From NCBI RefSeq assembly GCF_014651075.1, contig NZ_BMWE01000004.1, forward strand, positions 365,654 to 429,653: DNA of 64,000 bases. The letters are read 5' to 3'. Position numbers and translations under genes: made by a program. Numbering within the stretch: the stretch's first letter is position 1; each line of letters opens with the position of its first letter. Positions 36,308 to 43,824 of this stretch are shown in pieces. The stretch is from Streptomyces djakartensis. Its GTDB lineage: Bacteria; Actinomycetota; Actinomycetes; Streptomycetales; Streptomycetaceae. The notes under the pieces are model-generated. The model ran no database searches and was not told the DNA's origin. It saw only the letters and a program-made list of their open reading frames with translations.

Positions 36308-36745
36308 GTGAGCGCGACCGCGGACCACGCGGAGGAGCGGACGAACCCTGCCGCCAGGCTGGGGTTCCAGCCCGGGCAGGTGGTCCAGGAGATCGGCTAC
36401 GACGACGACGTGGATCAGGAGCTCCGCGAGGCGATCGAAAGCATCGTCGAGGGCGACCTGATGGACGAGGACTACGACGACGTGGCCGACGCCGTTGTGC
36501 TGTGGTTCCGTGACGACGACGGCGACCTGACGGATGCGCTGGTCGATGCCACCACGTACATCGAAGAGGGCGGCGCGATTCTGCTCCTCACGCCGAAGAC
36601 CGGCCGTTCGGGCTACGTCGAGCCGAGCGACATCTCGGAAGCCGCCACCACGGCGGGTCTGACGGCGTCCAAGAGCGTCAGCGTCGGCAAGGACTGGAGC
36701 GGCAGCCGGCTGGCCACGCCCAAGGCGGCCAAGTCCAAGCGTTAG
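36308..36745 (+). CDS. DUF3052 family protein
   Basis: A 145-residue acidic cytosolic protein of the actinobacterial DUF3052 family. The GTG start is preceded by a perfect AGGAGG at 6 bases. Key blocks are LGFQPGQVVQEIGYDDDVD, LWFRDDDGDLTDALVDA and LLTPKTGRSGYVEPSDI. The C-terminus is basic (TPKAAKSKR). The family is nearly always beside aceE or ahpE; its function is unknown. A hairpin at 36805 separates it from ahpE. Confidence 0.88.
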   Translation: MSATADHAEERTNPAARLGFQPGQVVQEIGYDDDVDQELREAIESIVEGDLMDEDYDDVADAVVLWFRDDDGDLTDALVDATTYIEEGGAILLLTPKTGRSGYVEPSDISEAATTAGLTASKSVSVGKDWSGSRLATPKAAKSKR

Positions 36746-36804
36746 CCGCACGACGCAGGTGAGCGCAGCCGTACGGCGGGCCGGTGCGGCTGCCGTACGG
36801 CGGA

Positions 36805-36824
36805 CCCGCACGACGCCGTGCGGG
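36805..36824 (+). terminator. Hairpin after the DUF3052 gene
   Basis: CCCGCACG and CGTGCGGG form an 8-bp perfect stem with loop ACGC. It is preceded by two near copies of GCCGTACGGCGG (36766-36807). Confidence 0.6.
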
Positions 36825-36922
36825 CAGGGGCGGGTCGGCGCGGTCGGCCCGCCCGCCGGTCTGCGCCGGTCGCTGCGTAGGGTGGTCCCACCCGTCAAGC
36901 CCACGAAGGGACACCCACAGCG

Positions 36923-37381
36923 ATGGCGATCCAGGCCGGCGAGAAGGCCCCCGACTTCGAGCTCAAGGACAACCACGGCGCGAGCGTGAAGCTGTCCGAC
37001 TTCCGCGGTCGGAAGAACGTGGTGCTGCTCTTCTACCCCTTCGCCTTCACCGGCGTGTGCACCGGTGAGCTGTGCGAGCTGCGCGACAACCTGCCGCAGT
37101 TCGCCGACCGCGACACCCAGCTGCTCGCCGTCTCCAACGACTCCATCCACACCCTGCGCGTCTTCGCCGAGCAGGAGGGCCTGGAGTACCCGCTGCTGTC
37201 CGACTTCTGGCCGCACGGCGACGTCTCCCGGGCCTACGGCGTCTTCGACGAGGACAAGGGCTGCGCGGTGCGCGGCACCTTCGTGATCGACAAGGAGGGC
37301 GTCGTGCGCTGGACCGTCGTCAACGGCCTGCCGGACGCCCGCGACCTGAACGACTACGTGAAGGCGCTCGACTCCCTGTGA
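36923..37381 (+). CDS. ahpE: Peroxiredoxin AhpE
   Basis: A 152-residue thiol peroxidase of the AhpE subgroup. The peroxidatic cysteine is in FTGVCTGEL near residue 47, with another Cys four positions on that is absent in the mycobacterial enzyme I recall and may act as a resolving residue. [17 protein letters not shown] is the AhpE hallmark. It reduces hydrogen peroxide, peroxynitrite and fatty acid hydroperoxides. A strong hairpin follows directly. Confidence 0.93.
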   Translation: MAIQAGEKAPDFELKDNHGASVKLSDFRGRKNVVLLFYPFAFTGVCTGELCELRDNLPQFADRDTQLLAVSNDSIHTLRVFAEQEGLEYPLLSDFWPHGDVSRAYGVFDEDKGCAVRGTFVIDKEGVVRWTVVNGLPDARDLNDYVKALDSL

Positions 37382-37386
37382 CGCCG

Positions 37387-37407
37387 GTCGGGCGTCATGC
37401 GCCCGAC
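37387..37407 (+). terminator. Hairpin after ahpE
   Basis: GTCGGGCG and CGCCCGAC form a perfect 8-bp stem with a 5-base loop, 6 bases after the ahpE stop. It isolates ahpE from the Ter locus. Confidence 0.7.
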
Positions 37408-37528
37408 ACCCGCCGCAATGTCGGCTTCCGGGCCTGCGAGGGGCGGGAACCCGTCACTAGGATCGACTCGTTGACCCGACATCCGAGCACAACGGGGCAT
37501 CCCGCCCCTGGACACCAATGGAGGACTC

Positions 37529-38104
37529 GTGGGAGTCAGCCTCAGCAAGGGCGGCAACGTATCGCTGACCAAGGAGGCGCCGGGCCTGACCGCGGTCATC
37601 ATCGGTCTGGGGTGGGACGTCCGCACCACGACCGGCACCGACTTCGACCTGGACGCCAGCGCGCTGCTGCTGAACAACTCCGGCAAGGTCGGAAACGACC
37701 AGCACTTCATCTTCTTCAACAACCTCAAGAGCCCGGACGGCTCCGTCGAGCACACCGGCGACAACCTCACCGGTGAGGGCGAGGGCGACGACGAGCAGAT
37801 CAAGGTCGACCTCGCCGGTGTCCCGGCCGACGTGGAGAAGATCGTTTTCCCCGTCTCGATCTACGACGCCGAGACCCGCCAGCAGTCCTTCGGCCAGGTG
37901 CGCAACGCGTTCATCCGCGTCGTGAACCAGGCCGGTGGCGCCGAGATCGCCCGTTACGACCTGAGCGAGGACGCCTCCACCGAGACCGCCATGGTCTTCG
38001 GTGAGCTCTACCGGCACGGCGCGGAGTGGAAGTTCCGCGCCATCGGACAGGGCTACGCCTCGGGCCTGCGCGGCATCGCGCAGGACTTCGGCGTGAACGT
38101 CTGA
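37529..38104 (+). CDS. terD: TerD-family Ca2+-binding stress protein 1
   Basis: A 191-residue TerD protein. It opens [14 protein letters not shown] and carries the Ca2+-binding acidic motifs [11 protein letters not shown] near residue 39 and [14 protein letters not shown] near 76. The end [14 protein letters not shown] is diagnostic. TerD proteins are cytoplasmic Ca2+-dependent scaffolds in tellurite, oxidative and phage stress responses, and in S. coelicolor they affect differentiation. GGAGG precedes the GTG start. GGGAAC at 37445 and GTT at 37470 could be an ECF-type promoter. A close paralogue follows. Confidence 0.95.
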   Translation: MGVSLSKGGNVSLTKEAPGLTAVIIGLGWDVRTTTGTDFDLDASALLLNNSGKVGNDQHFIFFNNLKSPDGSVEHTGDNLTGEGEGDDEQIKVDLAGVPADVEKIVFPVSIYDAETRQQSFGQVRNAFIRVVNQAGGAEIARYDLSEDASTETAMVFGELYRHGAEWKFRAIGQGYASGLRGIAQDFGVNV

Positions 38105-38114
38105 GCCATCCGAA

Positions 38115-38179
38115 GGGCCCCGGCGACGGGGCCCCCAGGTCTTCCCGCCCGGCGTCGCACGGTTTACGTGCGGCGCCGG
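38115..38179 (+). terminator. Two consecutive hairpins between the tandem terD genes
   Basis: The first has a 7-bp stem (38115-38121 with 38128-38134). The second has a 13-bp stem with one G.T pair (38149-38161 with 38167-38179) and loop GTTTA. They probably uncouple expression of the two terD genes by partial termination or mRNA processing. Confidence 0.65.
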
Positions 38180-38225
38180 ACGTGCAGGACCACCTGAAAG
38201 GCACCCATCGGGGAGGGACAGCATC

Positions 38226-38801
38226 ATGGGCGTCACGCTCGCCAAAGGGGGCAATGTCTCCCTGTCCAAGGCCGCACCGAACCTCACTCAGGTGATGGTC
38301 GGGCTCGGCTGGGACGCGCGCTCCACCACCGGAGCCCCCTTCGACCTCGACGCGAGCGCCCTGATGTGCGGGGGCGGGCGCGTGCTCGGGGACGAGTGGT
38401 TCGTGTTCTACAACCAGCTCAAGAGCCCGGACGGTTCGGTCGAGCACACTGGCGACAACCTCACCGGCGAGGGCGACGGCGACGACGAGTCGCTGCTGAT
38501 CGACCTCTCCAAGGTGCCGCCCCGGTGCGACAAGATCGTCTTCCCCGTCTCCATTCACCTGGCCGACGAGCGCGGCCAGACCTTCGGCCAGGTCAGCAAC
38601 GCCTTCATCCGCGTCGTGAACCAGGCCGACGGCCAGGAACTGGCCCGCTACGACCTCAGCGAGGACGCCTCCACGGAGACCGCGATGATCTTCGGCGAGG
38701 TCTATCGCCACCAGGGCGAGTGGAAGTTCAGGGCCGTCGGTCAGGGGTACGCGTCGGGCCTGCGTGGCATCGCACTGGACTTCGGGGTCGACGTCTCATA
38801 G
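38226..38801 (+). CDS. terD: TerD-family Ca2+-binding stress protein 2
   Basis: A second 191-residue TerD, plainly a tandem duplicate of the first: the same [22 protein letters not shown] and [13 protein letters not shown] blocks recur at the same positions, while the region around residue 50 has changed ([10 protein letters not shown]). Acidic Ca2+ ligands are kept. AGGGACAGC precedes the ATG. It is followed 125 bases later by the TerC/DUF475 membrane protein. Confidence 0.95.
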   Translation: MGVTLAKGGNVSLSKAAPNLTQVMVGLGWDARSTTGAPFDLDASALMCGGGRVLGDEWFVFYNQLKSPDGSVEHTGDNLTGEGDGDDESLLIDLSKVPPRCDKIVFPVSIHLADERGQTFGQVSNAFIRVVNQADGQELARYDLSEDASTETAMIFGEVYRHQGEWKFRAVGQGYASGLRGIALDFGVDVS

Positions 38802-38926
38802 CGCGATATGAGCAAAATACGGGGCCCTCTGGGGTGCGGAGCGGGCCCGACTAGACTTCGGCTTCAAAAGTTCGTAAAGCCGCGTACGGCGCGGGGGAGC
38901 CCCGTACACACACGATTGGGTAGCCA

Positions 38927-40072
38927 GTGGTTCTGAAAACCTTCGGGTGGTCACTCGCGGTCACCGCGCTCGGCTTGGTCGCAGCGGTTCTCTACGGAGG
39001 ATGGACCGCGTTCGGCGTCGTCGCGATCCTGTCCGTCCTCGAGGTCTCGCTGTCCTTCGACAACGCGGTGGTCAACGCCGGGATCCTGAAGAAGATGAAT
39101 GCCTTCTGGCAGAAGATCTTCCTCACCGTCGGCATCCTGATCGCCGTCTTCGGCATGCGGCTGGTCTTCCCCGTCGTGATCGTGGCGATCAGCGCCCAGC
39201 TGGGCCCGATCGAGGCCGTCGACCTCGCCCTCACGGACAAGGACCGCTACCAGGAGCTGGTGACCGACGCCCACCCGTCGATCGCCGCCTTCGGTGGCAT
39301 GTTCCTGCTGATGATCTTCCTGGACTTCATCTTCGAGGACCGGGACATCAAGTGGCTGGCCTGGCTGGAGCGCCCGCTGGCCAAGCTCGGCAAGATCGAC
39401 ATGCTGTCGGTCTGCATCGCCCTGATCGTCCTGCTGATCTCCTCGATCACCTTCGGAGCCCACGCCCACCAGCACGGCGGCACCCACGCCGACAAGGCGG
39501 AGACCGTCCTGCTGGCCGGTATCGCCGGTCTGATCACCTACATGATCGTCGGCGGCCTCTCCGGCTACTTCGAGGACAAGCTCGAAGAGGAGGAGGAACG
39601 CGAGCACGACGCCGAGGAGAAGGCCGCGCGCGAGGGCAAGCCCAAGTCGGCGGTCAAGCTGGCCGGCAAGGCCGCGTTCTTCATGTTCCTCTACCTCGAG
39701 GTCCTGGACGCCTCCTTCTCCTTCGACGGCGTGATCGGCGCCTTCGCCATCACCAACGACATCGTCCTGATGGCCCTCGGCCTCGGCATCGGCGCCATGT
39801 ACGTCCGGTCGCTGACGGTCTACCTGGTCCGCCAGGGCACCCTCGACGAGTACGTCTACCTGGAGCACGGCGCGCACTACGCCATCGGTGCGCTCGCCGC
39901 CATCCTGCTCGTCACCATCCAGTACGAGATCAACGAGATCATCACCGGCATGATCGGCGTCGTCCTGATCGGCGCTTCCTTCTGGTCCTCCGTACGCCGC
40001 AACCGCGCCACCGCGGCGGCCGAGGGAAAGGCCGGCTCGGACGAGAAGACTGAGGTCTCGTCCGGGGTGTGA
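38927..40072 (+). CDS. DUF475/TerC-superfamily integral membrane protein
   Basis: A 381-residue membrane protein with about eight hydrophobic helices. It has the TerC-type internal symmetry with acidic motifs in membrane helices, seen as VLEVSLSFDNAVVNAG near residue 37 and LEVLDASFSFDGVIGAF near 255; such Glu/Asp pairs bind metal ions in TerC and Alx. A His-rich loop (HAHQHGGTHADK) near residue 180 and an acidic cytoplasmic loop (LEEEEEREHDAEEKA) flank the middle. It is probably a metal (Mn2+ or Ca2+) exporter or sensor and the membrane hub for TerD proteins. Start GTG at 38927. Confidence 0.92.
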   Translation: MVLKTFGWSLAVTALGLVAAVLYGGWTAFGVVAILSVLEVSLSFDNAVVNAGILKKMNAFWQKIFLTVGILIAVFGMRLVFPVVIVAISAQLGPIEAVDLALTDKDRYQELVTDAHPSIAAFGGMFLLMIFLDFIFEDRDIKWLAWLERPLAKLGKIDMLSVCIALIVLLISSITFGAHAHQHGGTHADKAETVLLAGIAGLITYMIVGGLSGYFEDKLEEEEEREHDAEEKAAREGKPKSAVKLAGKAAFFMFLYLEVLDASFSFDGVIGAFAITNDIVLMALGLGIGAMYVRSLTVYLVRQGTLDEYVYLEHGAHYAIGALAAILLVTIQYEINEIITGMIGVVLIGASFWSSVRRNRATAAAEGKAGSDEKTEVSSGV

Positions 40073-40100
40073 CACCCCTCCGGGTGAGGAACGCTCTGTG

Positions 40101-40138
40101 CGGGGCGGCCACCGAGGTGACTCCTCGGGGCCGCCCCG
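40101..40138 (+). terminator. Long hairpin after the DUF475 gene
   Basis: CGGGGCGGCC pairs with GGCCGCCCCG, and inside it CCGAGG with CCTCGG, giving 16 pairs with a single bulged A. It ends the terD-terC transcript. Confidence 0.85.
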
Positions 40139-40201
40139 TCGGTCGTCAAGGGCCGCGGGTACGGCGGTGACCCGCGGTCTCCAAGTGGATGTGGGGGCGG
40201 G

Positions 40202-40936
40202 ATGGGCCTGTTCGACGGACTCCGGCGCGGCGATGTGCAGTTCGACTCGGGCGACGCGGCAACCAACGCGATCGAACTGACCAAGCGGCGCTCGCAGATA
40301 TCACTCACCAAGCAGGGCGCGGCCAACGGTCATCTGCGCGTCAACCTGAGCTGGCGGATGCGCACCTCCGACATCGGCGGTTCGCAGCGCGAGAGCCTGC
40401 TGAGGCACCCCTTCCGGGCGCTGAAACCGCCGGAGGTCGTCGGCCACAGCCAGTCCATGGTCAACGTCGACCTCGACCTTGGCTGTCTCTACGAACTCCA
40501 GGACGGCGCCAAGGGCGTCGTCCAGCCCCTCGGCGGCTACTACGGCGACGTCAATGCGCCGCCGTACGTCAAACTCAGCGGCGACGACCGCTTCGGCTCG
40601 GGGTCCGGCGAGACGATGTACATCAACCTCGACCACCGCGACGACATCAAGCGGCTCCTGGTCTTCGTCTACATCTACGACCAGACACCCGCTTTTGACC
40701 GCACGCACGCCAGCGTGACGCTCTACCCGAGCAGCGGCCCGCGCATCGAGATCCACCTCGACGAACGCCAGCCGCAGGCCCGCTCCTGCGCCGTCGTCAT
40801 GATCGAGAAGGTCAAGAACGAGATCGTCGTGCGCCGCGAGGCGAAGTTCGTCTACGGGTTCCAGGCGGAGCTGGACCGGCTGTACGGGTGGGGGCTGCAG
40901 TGGGGCCGGGGCTACAAGACGAAGGTCGACCGCTGA
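40202..40936 (+). CDS. TerA-like tellurium resistance protein
   Basis: A 244-residue TerD-superfamily protein that lacks the typical N-terminal TerD start and has TerA-like features: an opening MGLFDGLRRGDVQFDSG, then IELTKRRSQISLTKQG (the strand that starts the TerD fold) and VNVDLDLGCLYELQDGAKG. Central acidic ligands DLDLG are kept. The C-terminus (KFVYGFQAELDRLYGWGLQWGRGYKTK) is well conserved in this branch. It probably assembles with the other TerD proteins. It overlaps no gene but is 2 bases from the next start. Confidence 0.85.
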   Translation: MGLFDGLRRGDVQFDSGDAATNAIELTKRRSQISLTKQGAANGHLRVNLSWRMRTSDIGGSQRESLLRHPFRALKPPEVVGHSQSMVNVDLDLGCLYELQDGAKGVVQPLGGYYGDVNAPPYVKLSGDDRFGSGSGETMYINLDHRDDIKRLLVFVYIYDQTPAFDRTHASVTLYPSSGPRIEIHLDERQPQARSCAVVMIEKVKNEIVVRREAKFVYGFQAELDRLYGWGLQWGRGYKTKVDR

Positions 40937-40938
40937 GG

Positions 40939-41463
40939 ATGACGGAGCTGCGCGTACGCCGGGCCACCGAGGCCGACCTGGCCACCCTCGTCCGCCTCCG
41001 TGACGACGCCGCGCGCTGGATGCTGGCCCGCGGCATCACCGGGCAGTGGCGGCCGGGAGAGCTGGACCAGGACCACTTCCGCCGCGTCATGGCGCACGGC
41101 GAGGTCTGGATGGCGGCGTCCGGCGGGCGCGTCGCGGGCGCCTGGGAACTGTGGTGGGAGGACGAGGCCGCCTGGGGCCCGCAGCCGCCCGTGGCCGGAT
41201 ACCTGCACCGGCTCATGGTCGACCGGAGCACCACCGCGCCCGGAACGGGACGGCGGCTGCTCGAGGCCGCGGAACGCCGGGTGGCCGCCGCGGGGCGGAC
41301 GCGCGTGCGGCTGGACTGCCTGGCCGGCAACGCGCAGCTCAACGCCTACTACCGGGGCGCCGGCTACCGCGTGGTGGGCCACAAGGAGGGAAAGCCGCAG
41401 CCGGGCGGGGTGCCCAAGTCGTTCACCCTGCTCGAGAAGGATCTCGGGCAGGGCGGAGGCTGA
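40939..41463 (+). CDS. GNAT-family N-acetyltransferase in the Ter locus
   Basis: A 174-residue acetyltransferase. LHRLMVDRSTTAPGTGRRLLE near residue 89 is the acetyl-CoA-binding motif A, followed by LDCLAGNAQLNAYYRGAGY, a motif B with the Tyr general acid. The ATG lies two bases after the TerA-like stop, so translation is coupled and no separate ribosome site is needed. Its target could be a protein or the metabolite made by the adjacent operon. Confidence 0.85.
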   Translation: MTELRVRRATEADLATLVRLRDDAARWMLARGITGQWRPGELDQDHFRRVMAHGEVWMAASGGRVAGAWELWWEDEAAWGPQPPVAGYLHRLMVDRSTTAPGTGRRLLEAAERRVAAAGRTRVRLDCLAGNAQLNAYYRGAGYRVVGHKEGKPQPGGVPKSFTLLEKDLGQGGG

Positions 41464-41484
41464 GGCCTGCCCGCCCCCCGCCCC

Positions 41485-42390
41485 TCACCGTCCGACGAAC
41501 TGCGGCCCCTGCGGCGGCAGGCGGAAGTCCGGGCCGGGGGCCGCGGCGGCGACGGGCTCCGGATAGCCGTATCCCGACTGCGCCCCCGTGACGCCGGCCG
41601 CGGCCGGCGCCTGGGGGTAGCCGTAGGCGGGCCGGCCGGCCGGTTGCGGATAGCCGTACGCCGGCTGGGTCGTCGCGGGCTGCTGCGGCGGATAACCGTA
41701 GGCGGGCTGCGTGGGCACCGCGGTCGGCTGCTCCGGCGGCAGCGGCCTGGACACCTCGGGGGCGGACGGGGCCGGGGCCTGCGGGGTGGACCCGGCCGTG
41801 GTCGGGGGCGTGGGCACCGTCGTGGTCACCGGCTCCTCGGCCGCCTCCGACTCGTCCACCGAGATGCCGTAGTCGGTCGCCAGGCCCTGCAGGCCGTTCA
41901 CATAGCCCTCGCCCAGCGCCCGGAACTTCCAGCCCTCACCACGCCGGTACAGCTCGCCGCAGATCAGCGCGGTCTCCTCGCCCGTCTCCGGCTTGACGTC
42001 GAAGTACGCCAGCGCCTCCGCGCCGGTGCCCGCGGCGTCGTACAGCAGAACGCGCAGCGCCTGCACGCGGTCGAACGTGACCCCGTCCGCCGACGCGACC
42101 AGCAGGATCCGGCTGACTCCCGGCTCGACACCGGTGAGCTCTGTCTGGATCGTGTCGGTCAGGCCCTCGGCGACCCGCTTCTTGCCGAGCCGCCACACCT
42201 TGCCGGAAGGGTGCCGGGGCTGGTTGTAGAAGACGAAGTCCTCGTCGGAGCGCACCCGCCCGTCGGCACCGAGGAGCAGCGCGGAGGCGTCGACGTCCGG
42301 AACCCCCTGCCCGGGTGTCCAGCGCAGCACGGCGCGCACCGTGGTGGCTTCCAGCGGGACGTTCGACCCCTTCAGCATCGCGTGCGTCAT
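41485..42390 (-). CDS. TerD-family protein with Pro/Gln/Tyr-rich tail
   Basis: A 301-residue protein. Residues 1-175 form a TerD domain ([37 protein letters not shown] and [14 protein letters not shown]), with the acidic motif reduced to VPDVDAS. The rest is disordered: a Pro/Thr-rich linker followed by about four YGYP units in a Pro/Gln background. Such tails may drive clustering or bind partners. It is convergent with the TerA-like/GNAT pair (stops 22 bases apart) and divergent from the lyase operon. Confidence 0.9.
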   Translation of the reverse strand: MTHAMLKGSNVPLEATTVRAVLRWTPGQGVPDVDASALLLGADGRVRSDEDFVFYNQPRHPSGKVWRLGKKRVAEGLTDTIQTELTGVEPGVSRILLVASADGVTFDRVQALRVLLYDAAGTGAEALAYFDVKPETGEETALICGELYRRGEGWKFRALGEGYVNGLQGLATDYGISVDESEAAEEPVTTTVPTPPTTAGSTPQAPAPSAPEVSRPLPPEQPTAVPTQPAYGYPPQQPATTQPAYGYPQPAGRPAYGYPQAPAAAGVTGAQSGYGYPEPVAAAAPGPDFRLPPQGPQFVGR

Positions 42391-42618
42391 GCGGTCATCC
42401 TGCCTTCTCGGTCCTGCTCACGACAACGCGGGGGCGCGGCGTCACGAGCGGCGCCCGCGGCCGTCGCGGACTACCGTCGTCATGGCCGGGTCTGGCTGTG
42501 CTTGCCCGCGTTACCTGAAATTCATGCCTGACGGGAACATTTGACATGGCCTTGTACGTACTATTACCGGCCACCTTTCGACGATTCGCAGGCCGCACAA
42601 CCGCCACGGGGGAGTTCC

Positions 42619-43785
42619 ATGCGTCATTTCGGGCACATCGCCCCTGAGGTGCGGAAGCGTCTCTTCCATCGCGAGCCGTGCGTGTTCACCCCGGACTCCC
42701 CGGTCCGGCTGCTCTCGGTGGCCCTGGGCGCCACCCTCTACAGCCCGGCCACCCGCCCGCGCCTCGCCGACGACATCCTCAAGCAGGCCGGGCGAGGCGT
42801 GGTCTCGATGGTGCTGTGCCTGGAGGACTCGATCGACGACGCGGACGTCGGCCAGGGCGAGGAGAACCTGGTCCGCCAGCTCGCGTCCCTCGCCGGGCTT
42901 CCGGACACCGACGTGCCGCTGCTGTTCATCCGGGTCCGTGCCCCCGAGCAGATCCCCGACCTCGTACGCCGCCTCGGGCCCGCCGCACGCCTGCTGTCCG
43001 GATTCGTGCTGCCCAAGTTCACCGAGGAACGCGGCATCCCCTTCCTCGAGGCGCTGGCGGCCGCCGAGGCCGAAAGCGGCCGCCGTCTTTTCGCCATGCC
43101 GGTGCTGGAGTCGCCGGAGCTGCTCTACCGGGAGTCGCGCGTGGACACCCTGGAGGGCATATCCCGGGCCGTCGACAAGTACCGCGACCGGGTGCTCGCG
43201 CTGCGCCTCGGCGTGACGGACTTCTGCTCCTCGTACGGGCTGCGCAGGGGCCCCGACATGACGGCGTACGACGTGCAGATCGTCGCCTCCGTGATCGCCG
43301 ACGTGGTGAACATGCTGGGCCGCGCCGACGGCACCGGCTTCACCGTGACCGGGCCGGTGTGGGAGTACTTCCGGGTCCAGGAGCGCATGTTCAAGCCGCT
43401 GCTGAGACAGAGCCCCTTCCTTGAGGTGCAGGCCGCGGAACTGCGGGAGAAGCTGATTGAGCACGCCATGGACGGCCTGCTCAGGGAGATCTCCCTGGAC
43501 CACGCCAACGGCCTGCTGGGCAAGACCTGCATCCACCCCTCGCACGTGCTGCCGGTGCACGCCCTGTCGGTCGTCAGCCACGAGGAGTTCTCGGACGCCC
43601 AGGACATACTGCGTCCCGAACGCGGCGGCGGAGGTGTCCTGAGGTCGGCGTACACGAACAAGATGAACGAGGTGAAGCCGCACCGGGCCTGGGCCGAGCG
43701 GACCCTGCTGCGTGCCGAGGTCTTCGGCGTGGCGGGCGAGGACATCGGCTTCGTGGAGCTGCTCGCGGCCGGCCTGCCCCACTGA
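42619..43785 (+). CDS. CitE/HpcH-like lyase of the Ter biosynthetic module
   Basis: A 388-residue protein of the HpcH/HpaI aldolase/citrate lyase beta superfamily. GGGGGAG precedes the ATG. Landmarks are the opening MRHFGHIAPEVRKRLFHR, CLEDSIDDADVG (conserved Glu-Asp), LFIRVRAPEQI (Arg) and LGVTDFCSSYGLRRG. CitE enzymes use Mg2+ to make or break C-C bonds of CoA thioesters or alpha-keto acids. In Ter loci this type is part of a conserved set with PRTase and HAD proteins predicted to make a nucleoside-like compound. It heads that operon here; TTGACA lies at 42541. Confidence 0.88.
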   Translation: MRHFGHIAPEVRKRLFHREPCVFTPDSPVRLLSVALGATLYSPATRPRLADDILKQAGRGVVSMVLCLEDSIDDADVGQGEENLVRQLASLAGLPDTDVPLLFIRVRAPEQIPDLVRRLGPAARLLSGFVLPKFTEERGIPFLEALAAAEAESGRRLFAMPVLESPELLYRESRVDTLEGISRAVDKYRDRVLALRLGVTDFCSSYGLRRGPDMTAYDVQIVASVIADVVNMLGRADGTGFTVTGPVWEYFRVQERMFKPLLRQSPFLEVQAAELREKLIEHAMDGLLREISLDHANGLLGKTCIHPSHVLPVHALSVVSHEEFSDAQDILRPERGGGGVLRSAYTNKMNEVKPHRAWAERTLLRAEVFGVAGEDIGFVELLAAGLPH

Positions 43786-43824
43786 ACGCACGGCATCCGA
43801 CGCCGACAATCCATGGAGAAGGCA

